Made by a program: the position numbers and the translations under genes. DNA of 64,000 nt, taken from the NCBI GenBank assembly GCA_900314605.1, contig OMVX01000002.1, forward strand, positions 1-64,000, written 5' to 3'. Within the stretch, counting starts at the first letter, position 1; each line of letters starts with the position of its first letter. Under the pieces are notes generated by a model. That model was not told the DNA's origin. It made no database searches and saw nothing but the letters and a program-made list of their open reading frames with translations. Below, in pieces: positions 56,064 through 64,000 of the stretch. Source of the stretch: an uncultured Methanobrevibacter sp. (lineage in GTDB: Archaea; Methanobacteriota; Methanobacteria; Methanobacteriales; Methanobacteriaceae).

Positions 56064-56298
56064 ATACTCTGTGTTTTGAATAATATTCCTATCCTATATA
56101 AAATATAAATTATATATTTCTCTTTCTGATTAATATTAACACATTAAGTATTAATAATCTAATACTGTATAGGTATTAATCTTTATTTAATTTTAATTAT
56201 ATTATATTATATTATTAAACTATAAATGATTATTATAACCTGCTTAAAATTACATTGCTCCTTTCATATTAGATCTAATATTTAAATTAATCAATAAT

Positions 56299-56552
56299 GG
56301 ACACCTTCAAAAACTTCTGTGATTTGAATTTTTATTATATTTGATGTCGAAATTTTTAACTAGTTAATATTTGTTTATTTTTAGTTTAAAAGTAGTAAAC
56401 TTAATATATTAAGTTTAACTTACTTATTAATCGTAAATATATAAAAATAAGAATAAAAATAGAAAAATAACTTAAACAAGATTCATCAAAAACTAAAATA
56501 TAGAAAAGGGAATATGCTATAAATTTTATCAGACAAGTTTTTGAAAGTGACC
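56299..56552. mobile_element. 254-bp MITE-like element, relative of 1076-1293
   Basis: Termini GGACACCTTCAAAAACTT and, inverted, AAGTTTTTGAAAGTGACC flank about 220 bp of non-coding DNA. The left third is clearly related to the element at 1076 (GTGATTT, AATTTTTA, TTTATTTTTAGTTTAAAA). A 6-bp direct repeat AATAAT abuts both ends. The element has diverged and is probably old. Confidence 0.6.
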
Positions 56553-56727
56553 AATAATTTTTAGAACATATATAATAAAAAAAATATAATATAGTGAAAA
56601 AAGTATAATAAAATGAGTATTTTCTATACATATGACATAAAATATCAATTTAGTATTAAAAATACTTTAAAATATTATAGCTTATTTTAAAAATTCTTTT
56701 AAATAAATAATTAAAAAAGGAGATATT

Positions 56728-57279
56728 ATTGACAACAATATAAATGAGATTCTATCTTTAAAGCAGATATGTGGAATAGTGATTCAAAGTTTATTAATCA
56801 TTATTGGTTTCTTTTTAACTTTATACACTGTATATACTACACTTATATCTAAAATTCCTTTAAATGTTTTTCCATTTATAACGGTTTTAATAGCATTTAT
56901 TTGTATAATATATTATGTTACATTTGGATATAAAAAAGGAACAAAATCATATAAACTTGCTATCATACTGGATATGATAACACTTATTTTTTCTATAATC
57001 CCTATGATAGTATTTATAAACCTTGTTGGAGGTTTAATCCAATTAGCACAATTAATAGTAATAATTTATTTCCTCAAGAACATGGATAATACAAAAATTG
57101 CAAGTAAATCTATAGTTGTATTTACAATTTTAAGCCTCATTGTTACTATTATTATTTGCGTTGATGGATATGGTATAAGGTCAATTGATGGTTTTCCATC
57201 TATGATTTTAAGTGGTACTTTTGCTTTAGTATACTATATACATAATAGACTTTCACCATTTGATAATAATGGAAAATGA
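56728..57279 (+). CDS. Small integral membrane protein, probable ATT start
   Basis: The product has about five hydrophobic segments (SLLIIIGFFLTLYTVYTTLI, VFPFITVLIAFICIIYYVTFGY, LAIILDMITLIFSIIPMIVFINLVGG, IAS-VVFTILSLIVTIIICVDG, a last one near SMILSGTFALVYYI). No family is recognised. The first in-frame GTG (56779) has no ribosome-binding site and cuts into the first helix. Seventeen codons upstream, AAAAAAGGAGATATT-ATT-GAC-AAC gives an ideal site before ATT 56728, adding DNNINEILSLKQICGI. An ATT start or a mutated ATG is likely. Confidence 0.5.
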   Translation: MDNNINEILSLKQICGIVIQSLLIIIGFFLTLYTVYTTLISKIPLNVFPFITVLIAFICIIYYVTFGYKKGTKSYKLAIILDMITLIFSIIPMIVFINLVGGLIQLAQLIVIIYFLKNMDNTKIASKSIVVFTILSLIVTIIICVDGYGIRSIDGFPSMILSGTFALVYYIHNRLSPFDNNGK

Positions 57280-57468
57280 ATATAAAATTAGTTATAATAA
57301 TATAAAAAGAGAAGAACAATGTTTTTATAGGTGACACATTGTTCCCTGGTTTAAAGAGTAAATTTATTTTGAATTTGAGTGATAATTTTTTTTAAAAAAA
57401 ATGCTCTTTAAACACATTTATTATTTTATATTTTGTTATATAAAAAGTTTATTACTTATATTAAAATA

Positions 57469-57477
57469 AGTATTACT
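57469..57477. promoter_or_regulatory. Orphan AGTATTACT site
   Basis: AAGTATTACTAAT at 57468-57480 lies between two convergent annotated genes, so neither has it as a promoter. A half-match TTAGTATTAATTAC follows at 57500. The only candidate downstream is the 26-codon frame at 57626. The rest of the 510-bp gap is AT-rich and empty. Confidence 0.45.
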
Positions 57478-57625
57478 AATTTAATAAAATCATATAAATT
57501 AGTATTAATTACAATAAATGAATTTTTTTAATAATAACTTTAATTAATTAAAAATTGTATAAAAAAATATTTTGATTTTAAAGGATTATTATTAAAAAAG
57601 TTAAAGTTAAATAATAGGTGAATAT

Positions 57626-57706
57626 TTGATTCATTTGAATATGACATGTTTTTTATTATTATTTTTAAAATTTTGTGATATTATGTATAAAATTTTTAAA
57701 ATTTAA
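57626..57706 (+). CDS. Possible 26-residue hydrophobic peptide
   Basis: GGTGAATAT precedes TTG, giving MIHLNMTCFLLLFLKFCDIMYKIFKI. The peptide would be a single membrane-spanning helix with a basic end. The only support is the ribosome-binding site and the orphan AGTATTACT site about 150 bp upstream. It could be chance. Confidence 0.2.
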   Translation: MIHLNMTCFLLLFLKFCDIMYKIFKI

Positions 57707-57790
57707 AAAAATAATAAAATAAAATTATAATATATTTAACTAAAAATTTTAAAATAATACTCAATTATCAAAAAAATATTTTATTATTTT

Positions 57791-59299
57791 TTAGATAATA
57801 TTGATTGCATGTGGAATTTTTGATTTTATAATATTGTGGATTTGAGGAATAGTTGTAGTAATAATAGATTCATTTGCAATATTTCCTACACTTTTATCAT
57901 CAGCATGCCCTTGTATAATTGTAGCATTTAATTCCTCTTGCAGATTATTAACACTTACTTTTTCAACCCACGGATTACTATCTGTAATTATAATTTCATC
58001 TATACCTTTACTATCAAGTTCTTTTGCAACAATCCAGGAGACAAATCTTCCACCATGTAATGAAACAGAATCTCCTTTAACCTGACTCGTAATTTCATCT
58101 AAACTAAAAGGTAGATTCATATCCTGATACATTTTAGAGTTTTGTATTGTTACCCAATGTGCATCTCCAATGGTAAAGGATCCTATAGTATTAGGATATA
58201 TATTTTCAGGACCTGCAAGTTTAACTGCATGAGTTAAGGCAAGTAGTTCATCTCTTTGAACAGGAACTCTTGTAGGACCATGATTAATCTCTTCATTCAT
58301 AATTTTAATTACTCTAGGAAGACCAAATTTACCTCTTTTTGCTGTTCCTGGTTCAAAACCGCACATATATCCATGATGATTTTTAGGAAAACCAGTAATA
58401 ATAACATTTAAACCTGATCTTAATCCTGCTCTACATTCACTTTCATAAGCTCCGTTAGTTGCAACTACTTTTCCAGGGTTTAAAATTCGGCTCATAGCAA
58501 TTGCTTTAGCAAAACTTTCATTGGTATTCTCACAACGATTAAATGGTCCTCCTTCAATAACAAAAACATCTACACCAATTTCAAGCGCTTTTTTAAATCC
58601 TGTTATTAACTCATCGTATCCATCACCTACAAACATTATAGCTTCTAAACCTTTATTATATTTTTTTGCAAGATGAGCTAAATCCATAGCTTCATCTAAT
58701 GGTGCTGCATGAGCTTCTCCACATTGTTCACTGGTTAAGTTTATTGCAACAGAAGAAGACAATTTTACCCATTTTTCCTTATCAGCTTCTTCCTGTTTTT
58801 CTTTATCAGTTAACCGTTCATGTATTCTTCCTCTTGGACATTCAGTAAAACTTGGACCTTGATTATAACAATCTCCTCCACAGCCAACAATTTGTTTAGG
58901 AAATCTCATTGCACCATATTTACCAAAATGATCTAAATCTAAAGGAACATCAGTAGCATTATAAACTTCTTCCATTACTTCTATTCCTCTTTTAGAGTAT
59001 TTTTCTGCAATATCTGAGAAAGCATATGCACAAATATGTATTGGTGCTCCTATCATATTAGCAAGTAAACAATTACCAAGTAAATCTTTTTTACTTAAAT
59101 CTGATGCACAGGTTCCAACAACAATTTCAGTTAAGTCACAACCTATAGGAAACTTTTTAAAACGCATACCTAATTTCATTGTATCTTCAAAACTTAAATC
59201 AGATATAGCATCTACAACAGCCTCTACATCTTTTTTAGATTTTGCTAATTCCAATGCACTTTCATCACTATTAATTGATTCTTTAATCAGTTCATACAT
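57791..59299 (-). CDS. hcgG: HmdC/HcgG, Hmd cofactor biosynthesis protein (DUF2193)
   Basis: The protein is about 502 residues from ATG 59299 (GAGGGA upstream). I recognise it as the DUF2193 protein called HmdC or HcgG that accompanies hmd in methanogens. Visible landmarks are GCGGDCYNQGPSFTECPRGRIHERL, NLTSEQCGEAHAAPLDEAMDLAHL, MFVGDGYDELITGFKKALEIGVDVFVIEGGPFNRCENTNESFAKA and DSVSLHGGRFVSWIVAKELDSKG. Its exact step in guanylylpyridinol cofactor synthesis is not established. It is divergent from hmd and shares the intergenic region with five AGTATTACT-type elements, the nearest 32 bp from its start. Confidence 0.8.
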   Translation of the reverse strand: MYELIKESINSDESALELAKSKKDVEAVVDAISDLSFEDTMKLGMRFKKFPIGCDLTEIVVGTCASDLSKKDLLGNCLLANMIGAPIHICAYAFSDIAEKYSKRGIEVMEEVYNATDVPLDLDHFGKYGAMRFPKQIVGCGGDCYNQGPSFTECPRGRIHERLTDKEKQEEADKEKWVKLSSSVAINLTSEQCGEAHAAPLDEAMDLAHLAKKYNKGLEAIMFVGDGYDELITGFKKALEIGVDVFVIEGGPFNRCENTNESFAKAIAMSRILNPGKVVATNGAYESECRAGLRSGLNVIITGFPKNHHGYMCGFEPGTAKRGKFGLPRVIKIMNEEINHGPTRVPVQRDELLALTHAVKLAGPENIYPNTIGSFTIGDAHWVTIQNSKMYQDMNLPFSLDEITSQVKGDSVSLHGGRFVSWIVAKELDSKGIDEIIITDSNPWVEKVSVNNLQEELNATIIQGHADDKSVGNIANESIITTTIPQIHNIIKSKIPHAINII

Positions 59300-59330
59300 T
59301 TTTTCCCTCAATTCTAAAATTTTATATAAA

Positions 59331-59568
59331 AGTATTACTATTTTGTAGAAAAATCATTAATAAGTAATATTATTTTATAAAATTTTATTACTACTATAAG
59401 TTCTATTAATGGAATACTATATAAAAATTTTACTATTTTTTCAAGTTTTTTAGTTAAGATAATTGAAAGTATTACTTTTTGTTTAAAATTGATGATAAAA
59501 GTAATAAATAATTATAAATATGTATTAAGTATATAATATTTCACACTACTTTGTTAATAAGTATTACT
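59331..59568. promoter_or_regulatory. AGTATTACT cluster between hmdC/hcgG and hmd
   Basis: Exact sites are at 59331-59339, 59468-59476 (inside the palindrome AAAGTA-T-TACTTT) and 59560-59568. Looser ones are AGTAATATT (59363), TTATTACTA (59387) and AGTAATAAA (59500). The spacing and near-palindromes suggest a cooperative regulator of both divergent genes. Confidence 0.6.
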
Positions 59569-59721
59569 CTAATAATTAATTAATGGTAATTATATATTAA
59601 GGACCATTTTATTCAAAAGATAAATCAGAAATTATAAAATTAAAATTAGAATACAAGATTTTATCAACCAAAAGTAAAGATTAAATAATTTCTCTTTTAT
59701 TTAAAAAAGGAGTAAGATAAA

Positions 59722-59769
59722 ATGTTAAAATATAAAAGTATAACCCTTCTATACTTTAAAAGATTTTAA
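59722..59769 (+). promoter_or_regulatory. Possible leader peptide and hairpin upstream of hmd
   Basis: AAAAAAGGAG precedes ATG 59722, opening a 15-codon frame MLKYKSITLLYFKRF. Inside it lies a perfect 8-bp inverted repeat, AAAGTATA-N7-TATACTTT (59735-59757), and a further ATACTTTTAT follows. The hairpin ends about 60 bp before the hmd start. It may be an operator or an attenuator. Confidence 0.35.
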
Positions 59770-59817
59770 TACTTTTATTTATTTACAAAGTGGGAAAATA
59801 TATAGGAGATTTTAAAA

Positions 59818-60834
59818 ATGAAAGTAGCAATATTAGGTGCAGGATGTTATAGAACTCATGCTGCAGCAGGTATTACAAACTTCTCAAGAGCATGTGAAGT
59901 TGCAGAGAAAACTGGAAAAGAAAATATTTCAATGACCCACTCCACTATTGAAATGGGTGCTGAATTATTAGAATTAGCAGGTGTAGACGAAGTCGTTGTA
60001 TCTGACCCAACTTTTGATGGTGACTTTACTGTAGTAGATGACTTTGATTATTCTGAAGTAATTGCAGCTCACAAAGCAGGAAAACCTGAAGATGTAATGC
60101 CAGCAATCAGATCCAAAGTTGCTGAATTAGCAGAAACTGTTCCAAAACCATCCAAAGGTGCAATTCATTTCACCCACCCAGAAGACTTAGGAATGAAATG
60201 TACTACTGATGACCGTGAAGCAGTAGCAGATGCTGATTGGGTAATGACCTGGTTACCAGAAGGAGGTATGCAACCTGCAATTATTGAAAAATTCGTAGAC
60301 GAAATTAAAGATGGTGCTATTGTAACTCATGCATGTACCATCCCTACTACTGGATTAAACAAAATCTTTGAAGACTTAGGTAAAAACGTTAATGTAGCAA
60401 GTTACCACCCAGGTGCTGTACCTGAAATGAAAGGACAAGTATACATTGCAGAAGGATTTGCTGATGATGCATCCATTAAAACTTTAATGGATTTAGGTCA
60501 AAAAGCAAGAGGATCTGCATTTACATTACCTGCAAACATGGTAGGACCTGTATGTGATATGTGTTCAGCTGTAACTGCTATTACCTATGCAGGAATTTTA
60601 GCTTACAGAGACACTGTTACCCAAATCTTAGGTGCTCCAGCAGGATTTGCACAAATGATGGCTAATGAAGCTTTAACCCAAGTAACTGCATTAATGCAAG
60701 ATGAAGGTATTGACAAAATGGATGATGCTTTAAACCCAGGTGCATTATTAGGTACTGCTGACTCCATGAACTTTGGTCCATTATCTGACATTGTACCTAC
60801 AGTTTTAGACTCTTTAGAAAAAAGGAGTAAATAA
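59818..60834 (+). CDS. hmd: [Fe]-hydrogenase, H2-forming methylene-tetrahydromethanopterin dehydrogenase
   Basis: The 338-residue protein is full length. It catalyses reversible reduction of methenyl-H4MPT with H2 to methylene-H4MPT, in methanogenesis from CO2, using an iron-guanylylpyridinol cofactor and no nickel. Visible features: N-terminal Rossmann start KVAILGAGCYRTHAAAG with the conserved His14, the iron ligand cysteine in HACTIPTTG (Cys173, equal to Cys176 of other Hmds), and ASYHPGAVPEMKGQ with the conserved active-site histidine. GGAG stands before the ATG. Codon use is more biased than in neighbours, as for a highly expressed gene. A palindromic terminator follows. Confidence 0.97.
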   Translation: MKVAILGAGCYRTHAAAGITNFSRACEVAEKTGKENISMTHSTIEMGAELLELAGVDEVVVSDPTFDGDFTVVDDFDYSEVIAAHKAGKPEDVMPAIRSKVAELAETVPKPSKGAIHFTHPEDLGMKCTTDDREAVADADWVMTWLPEGGMQPAIIEKFVDEIKDGAIVTHACTIPTTGLNKIFEDLGKNVNVASYHPGAVPEMKGQVYIAEGFADDASIKTLMDLGQKARGSAFTLPANMVGPVCDMCSAVTAITYAGILAYRDTVTQILGAPAGFAQMMANEALTQVTALMQDEGIDKMDDALNPGALLGTADSMNFGPLSDIVPTVLDSLEKRSK

Positions 60835-60840
60835 ATCTCT

Positions 60841-60860
60841 TATAACTTTATAAAGTTATA
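60841..60860 (+). terminator. Perfect palindrome after hmd
   Basis: TATAACTTTATAAAGTTATA is a perfect 20-bp palindrome 6 bp after the hmd stop. No long T-run follows, so it may also protect the mRNA 3' end. Confidence 0.45.
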
Positions 60861-60900
60861 ATAGTCTAAATTAAAAATAGCTGAAATAAAGAAATTAAAT

Positions 60901-60942
60901 TAAATAGGAATAATCTTTTGAATTTGGAAGTAATCCTATTTA
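60901..60942. other. Inverted repeat in the hmd-hcgA gap
   Basis: TAAATAGGA and TCCTATTTA form a 9-bp stem around a 24-nt loop, followed by TTTAATTC. It could be a second terminator. I see nothing else in the gap up to hcgA. Confidence 0.35.
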
Positions 60943-61211
60943 TTTAATTCTTTATCTTTAGTATTAAACAATAAGTTCAAATTAATTCAAAAATTAATTT
61001 TAAAACAAATTATTTAATAATTATATATTTATTTAAAATATTATTTAAAATAATAGAAATTTTAATGAAAAAGGGAATTTTCTATAACAATTATTTAGAA
61101 ATTCCATATTAAAAATGAGAATACTCTTAAAATTTACATTAAAAATAATAAATTTTTATTTACTTATCATATCATATTTATTTTAATTCATAAGTCTTTT
61201 AAGGTGTTAAA

Positions 61212-62213
61212 TTGATAGAAACAATCTTAAAAAAGGTTGAAAATAGAGAAAAATTAAATAAAGAAGAATTGATTCGGTTATTTGAAATCGATGATGAGGA
61301 GAATTTAAAAAAATTATGTAAAACTGCCTCACAAATTCGAAACAAAGAATCGGATGAGATAAAATTAACCTCTACAATTCACCTTACAAATATATGTCAA
61401 GTTAGACCAAGATGCAAATATTGTGGATTTGCAACAAAAACTTCATCAGCAGGTTACTACGATGCTTTTTATAAAACTGATGATGAAATACGAGATGCAG
61501 CACTATGTGTTGAAAAATCAGGAATTCCTAGAATAAGCTGTTCTGGAGGACATGGTTACAAAGGTAAACAGGCAGTTAATGCTACAAAAATAGTGAAAGG
61601 CGAAACATCCCTTGAAATATTAGTTAATGTAGGTGCTGATTTAACTGAAGAATCTGTATATGAATTGAAAAAATACAATGCAGATACTGTCTGTTGTAAT
61701 TTAGAAACAATAAATGAAGATCTTTTCAATTATATAAAACCGGGAGAAAAATTATTTGACCGAGTAAAAATATGTCAAATGGTTTCTGATGCAGGTATAG
61801 GTTTATCCTCAGGACTTTTAATTGGTATTGGAGAATCTTATGAAGACCGTGTAAATCATTTACTTTTCCTTAAAAGATTTGACAGTTTAGAAGAAATTCC
61901 AATAATGGGTTTTAATCCTTATATTAACACCCCAATGGAAAATCATCCACCATGTTCTATTGAAGAACAGTTAAAAACAATAGCAATTACAAGAATACTT
62001 TATCCTAATATTAGAATTACAGTTCCAACACCAACTATTGGTCCTAAAAATGTGGAACTTCCATTACTTGCAGGTGCAAATAATCTAGCAACTGTTATAC
62101 CAGAAGACTATCCTTTAACTGTTAAAGGTGTAGGTTCTCCAGATTATGGTAATTTACAGGATGTAATTTCTGTAGTTGAAGACTTGGGCCTTGAAGTACA
62201 GTTACATGCCTAA
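61212..62213 (+). CDS. hcgA: HcgA (HmdB), radical SAM enzyme of Hmd cofactor synthesis
   Basis: The 333-residue protein starts at TTG 61212 with AAGGTG upstream. Its cluster motif is CQVRPRCKYC, the unusual C-x5-C-x2-C spacing that marks HcgA/HmdB within radical SAM proteins related to BioB and HydE. ISCSGGHG, ETINEDLF and SSGLLIGIGESYEDRVNHLLFL are typical barrel elements. It is thought to make the pyridinol ring precursor. It is followed by hcgB after 25 bp, so the genes form an operon. Confidence 0.93.
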   Translation: MIETILKKVENREKLNKEELIRLFEIDDEENLKKLCKTASQIRNKESDEIKLTSTIHLTNICQVRPRCKYCGFATKTSSAGYYDAFYKTDDEIRDAALCVEKSGIPRISCSGGHGYKGKQAVNATKIVKGETSLEILVNVGADLTEESVYELKKYNADTVCCNLETINEDLFNYIKPGEKLFDRVKICQMVSDAGIGLSSGLLIGIGESYEDRVNHLLFLKRFDSLEEIPIMGFNPYINTPMENHPPCSIEEQLKTIAITRILYPNIRITVPTPTIGPKNVELPLLAGANNLATVIPEDYPLTVKGVGSPDYGNLQDVISVVEDLGLEVQLHA

Positions 62214-62238
62214 TTAATTTTAAATATTTGGTGATTAA

Positions 62239-62715
62239 ATGGCATTTGAAGAAAGTATTAAAAATGCTTCTATAGAATCTTACAAAGGAACTCGTAAGGG
62301 AGATACACTTAAAGAAGTAGAAGAAATACAGGAATATATTAAAAATGCAAAAATTGTAGTTCCAAATAAAAATGGAATAAAAGTAGAAGTTATAAATAAA
62401 GTTTTAAAAAAGTTTAATATAGCTCCTGCAGAATATTTACATGTAAACACAAATTATGCTGATTTTAGTAGAACACCTGCAATATCAAAGGCTAAAATAG
62501 CAATAGACCAAAGTGATGCTGATTTAGTAATTGCAAGAGGTCGTTTAGGAATACCCGGTTCAGGTTCATTTTTAGTTTTTATGGATAATAAATCACGAAT
62601 TTTAACAGCAGCATCTTCTCCTTCACATGTTATTCATAATGAACCTTTAGAAAAAACTGTTTATAAAGAAACATTAGAAGCTCTAAAAAGAATTGGTTTT
62701 AAAGAAAATGAATAA
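62239..62715 (+). CDS. hcgB: HcgB, guanylyltransferase of the Hmd cofactor
   Basis: The 158-residue protein is of family length and has EYLHVNTNYADFSRTPAISKAKIAIDQSDADLVIARGRLGIPGSGSFLVFMDNKSRILTAASSPSHVIHN, the conserved HcgB core. It joins GMP from GTP to the pyridinol to make guanylylpyridinol. GGTGAT precedes ATG. Confidence 0.92.
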   Translation: MAFEESIKNASIESYKGTRKGDTLKEVEEIQEYIKNAKIVVPNKNGIKVEVINKVLKKFNIAPAEYLHVNTNYADFSRTPAISKAKIAIDQSDADLVIARGRLGIPGSGSFLVFMDNKSRILTAASSPSHVIHNEPLEKTVYKETLEALKRIGFKENE

Positions 62716-62742
62716 ATTTTAAAAATTATCCTTACTGATAAT

Positions 62743-63564
62743 ATGATAAAAGAAAACTACAACACAGGAATAAGTTCTGAAGTTTATACTATAAAATCTA
62801 AAATTAGGTTAATTGATATATTTAATAGTATAATTGATAAAAAAGCAGAAGTCATTTTAGATTTATTAAATAAATTATCTTTTAAAAAAACCATTAAAAA
62901 AGAAGATAATATTATTATTATAGGTACTTATTTTACTGGTATTGGTATTGGAAAAATATTATCTCTAAATGAATTTAAAAATATTACCATTATAGATATT
63001 TATCCTCACCTTGAAGAGTTTATAGATTCTAATATAGGAGGAGATTTGAAAAGAAATATTAAATTTTCAAGTAATTTAGATTTAATCCCTACAGGAGATA
63101 TTATTATCGATACAACTGGACTAGGAGGAATAACAGAAGAACAATCTTCTAAATTTAATCCTAAACTATTTATAATCGAAGACCCTATTGCTGAAGATAA
63201 TGATAAGAGTCTAAATGAAAAAAATAATATATACTCCAGATTAGAATCAGTAAATTCAGAAAATAAATATATTTTAAAAACACTTGGATTAAATACAAAA
63301 ACCTCAGGAACAATGACTTTAACTATTGATGTTTTAAGACAAACAATGGATAATATTCTAAAAAAAGAGGGAGTATTATATTGTGCATGTGAAATGAGAT
63401 TTTTTGAAGAGATAATCTTCAAAGAAAATAACATAAAAAAATTTTTAAATATTAGCAATTCTCCAGCTATTAAAGTTTCAACCATTTCAATATTTGAATG
63501 TGACAGGGAAATAGAAAATATTTTAGATAAAATCCACTCAAAGATTATATCCGAATACATGTAA
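62743..63564 (+). CDS. hcgC: HcgC, SAM-dependent methyltransferase of the Hmd cofactor
   Basis: The 273-residue protein has a Rossmann-like core (IIIIGTYFTGIGIGKIL, ITIIDIYPHLEEF, GDIIIDTTGLGGI) and VLYCACEMRFFEEIIF towards the C terminus. HcgC methylates C3 of the pyridinol ring. The AT-rich sequence is more diverged than hcgA or hcgB. It is 27 bp downstream of hcgB. Confidence 0.88.
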   Translation: MIKENYNTGISSEVYTIKSKIRLIDIFNSIIDKKAEVILDLLNKLSFKKTIKKEDNIIIIGTYFTGIGIGKILSLNEFKNITIIDIYPHLEEFIDSNIGGDLKRNIKFSSNLDLIPTGDIIIDTTGLGGITEEQSSKFNPKLFIIEDPIAEDNDKSLNEKNNIYSRLESVNSENKYILKTLGLNTKTSGTMTLTIDVLRQTMDNILKKEGVLYCACEMRFFEEIIFKENNIKKFLNISNSPAIKVSTISIFECDREIENILDKIHSKIISEYM

Positions 63565-63665
63565 TAAAAAGAATATAAGCGACTGAGCTATGAAAGTATA
63601 ATTACTGAATAATAGAGAAATTATAAACTGCTGAAAATTAAATGCTTTTATTAAATAGTGATAAA

Positions 63666-64000
63666 ATGTATGCTAAAGATATTTTTAATATAATTGATGA
63701 ATTAGTACCTAAAAAATTAGCCCTAAAAGATGATAGTATTGGTTATTTTGGAAAAAATTTTGAAAATTATGATGTTAAAAGTATTAAAATGATGATGGAT
63801 TTATTACCTGAATATGATTTAAAATTTACAAAAGATACATTGATTATAGCTCATCATCCCCCTTTATTTTTACCTAAAACCCCTACTTATGTAGTACATT
63901 CTAATTGGGATGTTATAAAAGGAGGAGCGAATGATGCCCTTGCAAGTTATTTAGGTTTAAAACCAGTATCCCCTTTTGATAGGAAAACAAATATAGGTAG
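63666..64000 (+). CDS. hcgD: HcgD, NIF3-like iron-binding protein (5' part)
   Basis: The gene begins at ATG 63666 with GTGAT upstream and runs off the window after 111 codons. YAKDIFNIIDELVPKKLALKDDSIGY..., LIIAHHPPLFLP and VVHSNWDVIKGGANDALASYLGLKPVSPF are the NIF3/DUF34 landmarks, including the metal-binding HHP and the HSNWD element. HcgD is proposed to deliver iron to the cofactor. It continues the hcgA-B-C operon; hcgE and hcgF, if present, lie beyond the window. Confidence 0.88.
   Translation, partial: MYAKDIFNIIDELVPKKLALKDDSIGYFGKNFENYDVKSIKMMMDLLPEYDLKFTKDTLIIAHHPPLFLPKTPTYVVHSNWDVIKGGANDALASYLGLKPVSPFDRKTNIG

Noticed and set aside
1-64000. tRNA, rRNA or replication-origin signals
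   Set aside because: No cloverleaf, rRNA segment or Orc/Cdc6-box cluster could be recognised by reading. A tRNAscan or Rfam search would be needed to exclude small cases.

Overview
The window is very AT-rich, with short AT-rich intergenic DNA and archaeal-style starts (GGTGAT or GGGGGT ahead of ATG or TTG). A nearly complete set of genes for the [Fe]-hydrogenase Hmd and its guanylylpyridinol cofactor, a bile-salt-hydrolase-like enzyme and paralogous nickel/peptide-type ABC transporters point to a hydrogenotrophic, probably gut-associated member of the Methanobacteriaceae. Methanobrevibacter is my first guess. Methanosphaera cannot be excluded. No rRNA, tRNA or CRISPR array was recognised.

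Layout. 0-1.4 kb: an Ig-like surface protein between two copies of a small inverted-repeat element (the copy at 1076-1293 has a perfect 8-bp target duplication). 1.4-5.2 kb: two tandem CARF-HEPN proteins of the Cas02710 type facing a Card1/Can2-like PD-(D/E)XK nuclease that has no visible CARF domain. 5.2-26.0 kb: an unbroken minus-strand block that looks like a composite conflict or DNA-processing island. In transcription order it encodes a dead Rad3-type helicase fused to a phosphoribosyltransferase, a DprA-like protein, a TPR/cold-shock protein, an active-looking Rad3/XPD-type helicase, a zinc-ribbon membrane protein, a zinc-ribbon metallopeptidase, a degenerate methylase/specificity/HEPN fusion, a HIRAN-like protein, an ARPP-1-like protein, a zinc-ribbon protein, a vWA protein, several small or acidic proteins, and a large zinc-ribbon protein with repeated HTH-like units. 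26.3-31.6 kb: a MATE exporter, an orphan MntA-type nucleotidyltransferase with a truncated HEPN partner, a RelE/antitoxin pair, a broken secreted-protein gene and a TetR/radical-SAM operon. 31.7-38.2 kb: a nickel/peptide ABC transporter split between both strands around a 4Fe-4S protein. 38.8-50.2 kb: mixed chromosomal genes, including the bile-salt-hydrolase homologue and a PEP-synthase-like protein. 50.8-56.0 kb: a second, contiguous five-gene ABC transporter operon. 57.8-64.0 kb: hmdC/hcgG divergent from hmd, then hcgA, hcgB, hcgC and the start of hcgD.

How the parts connect. The near-palindromic 9-mer AGTATTACT (or its complement) occurs nine times exactly, and twice with one mismatch, in the intergenic DNA before both ABC transporters, before the 4Fe-4S protein and between hmdC/hcgG and hmd. 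This suggests one regulon, plausibly nickel-responsive, that joins metal uptake to the nickel-free hydrogenase. The other main result is the 5-26 kb island. Its gene content (pseudo-helicase-PRTase, DprA, helicase, methylase-HEPN, metallopeptidase, HIRAN, vWA, ARPP-1) does not match any named defence system I know.
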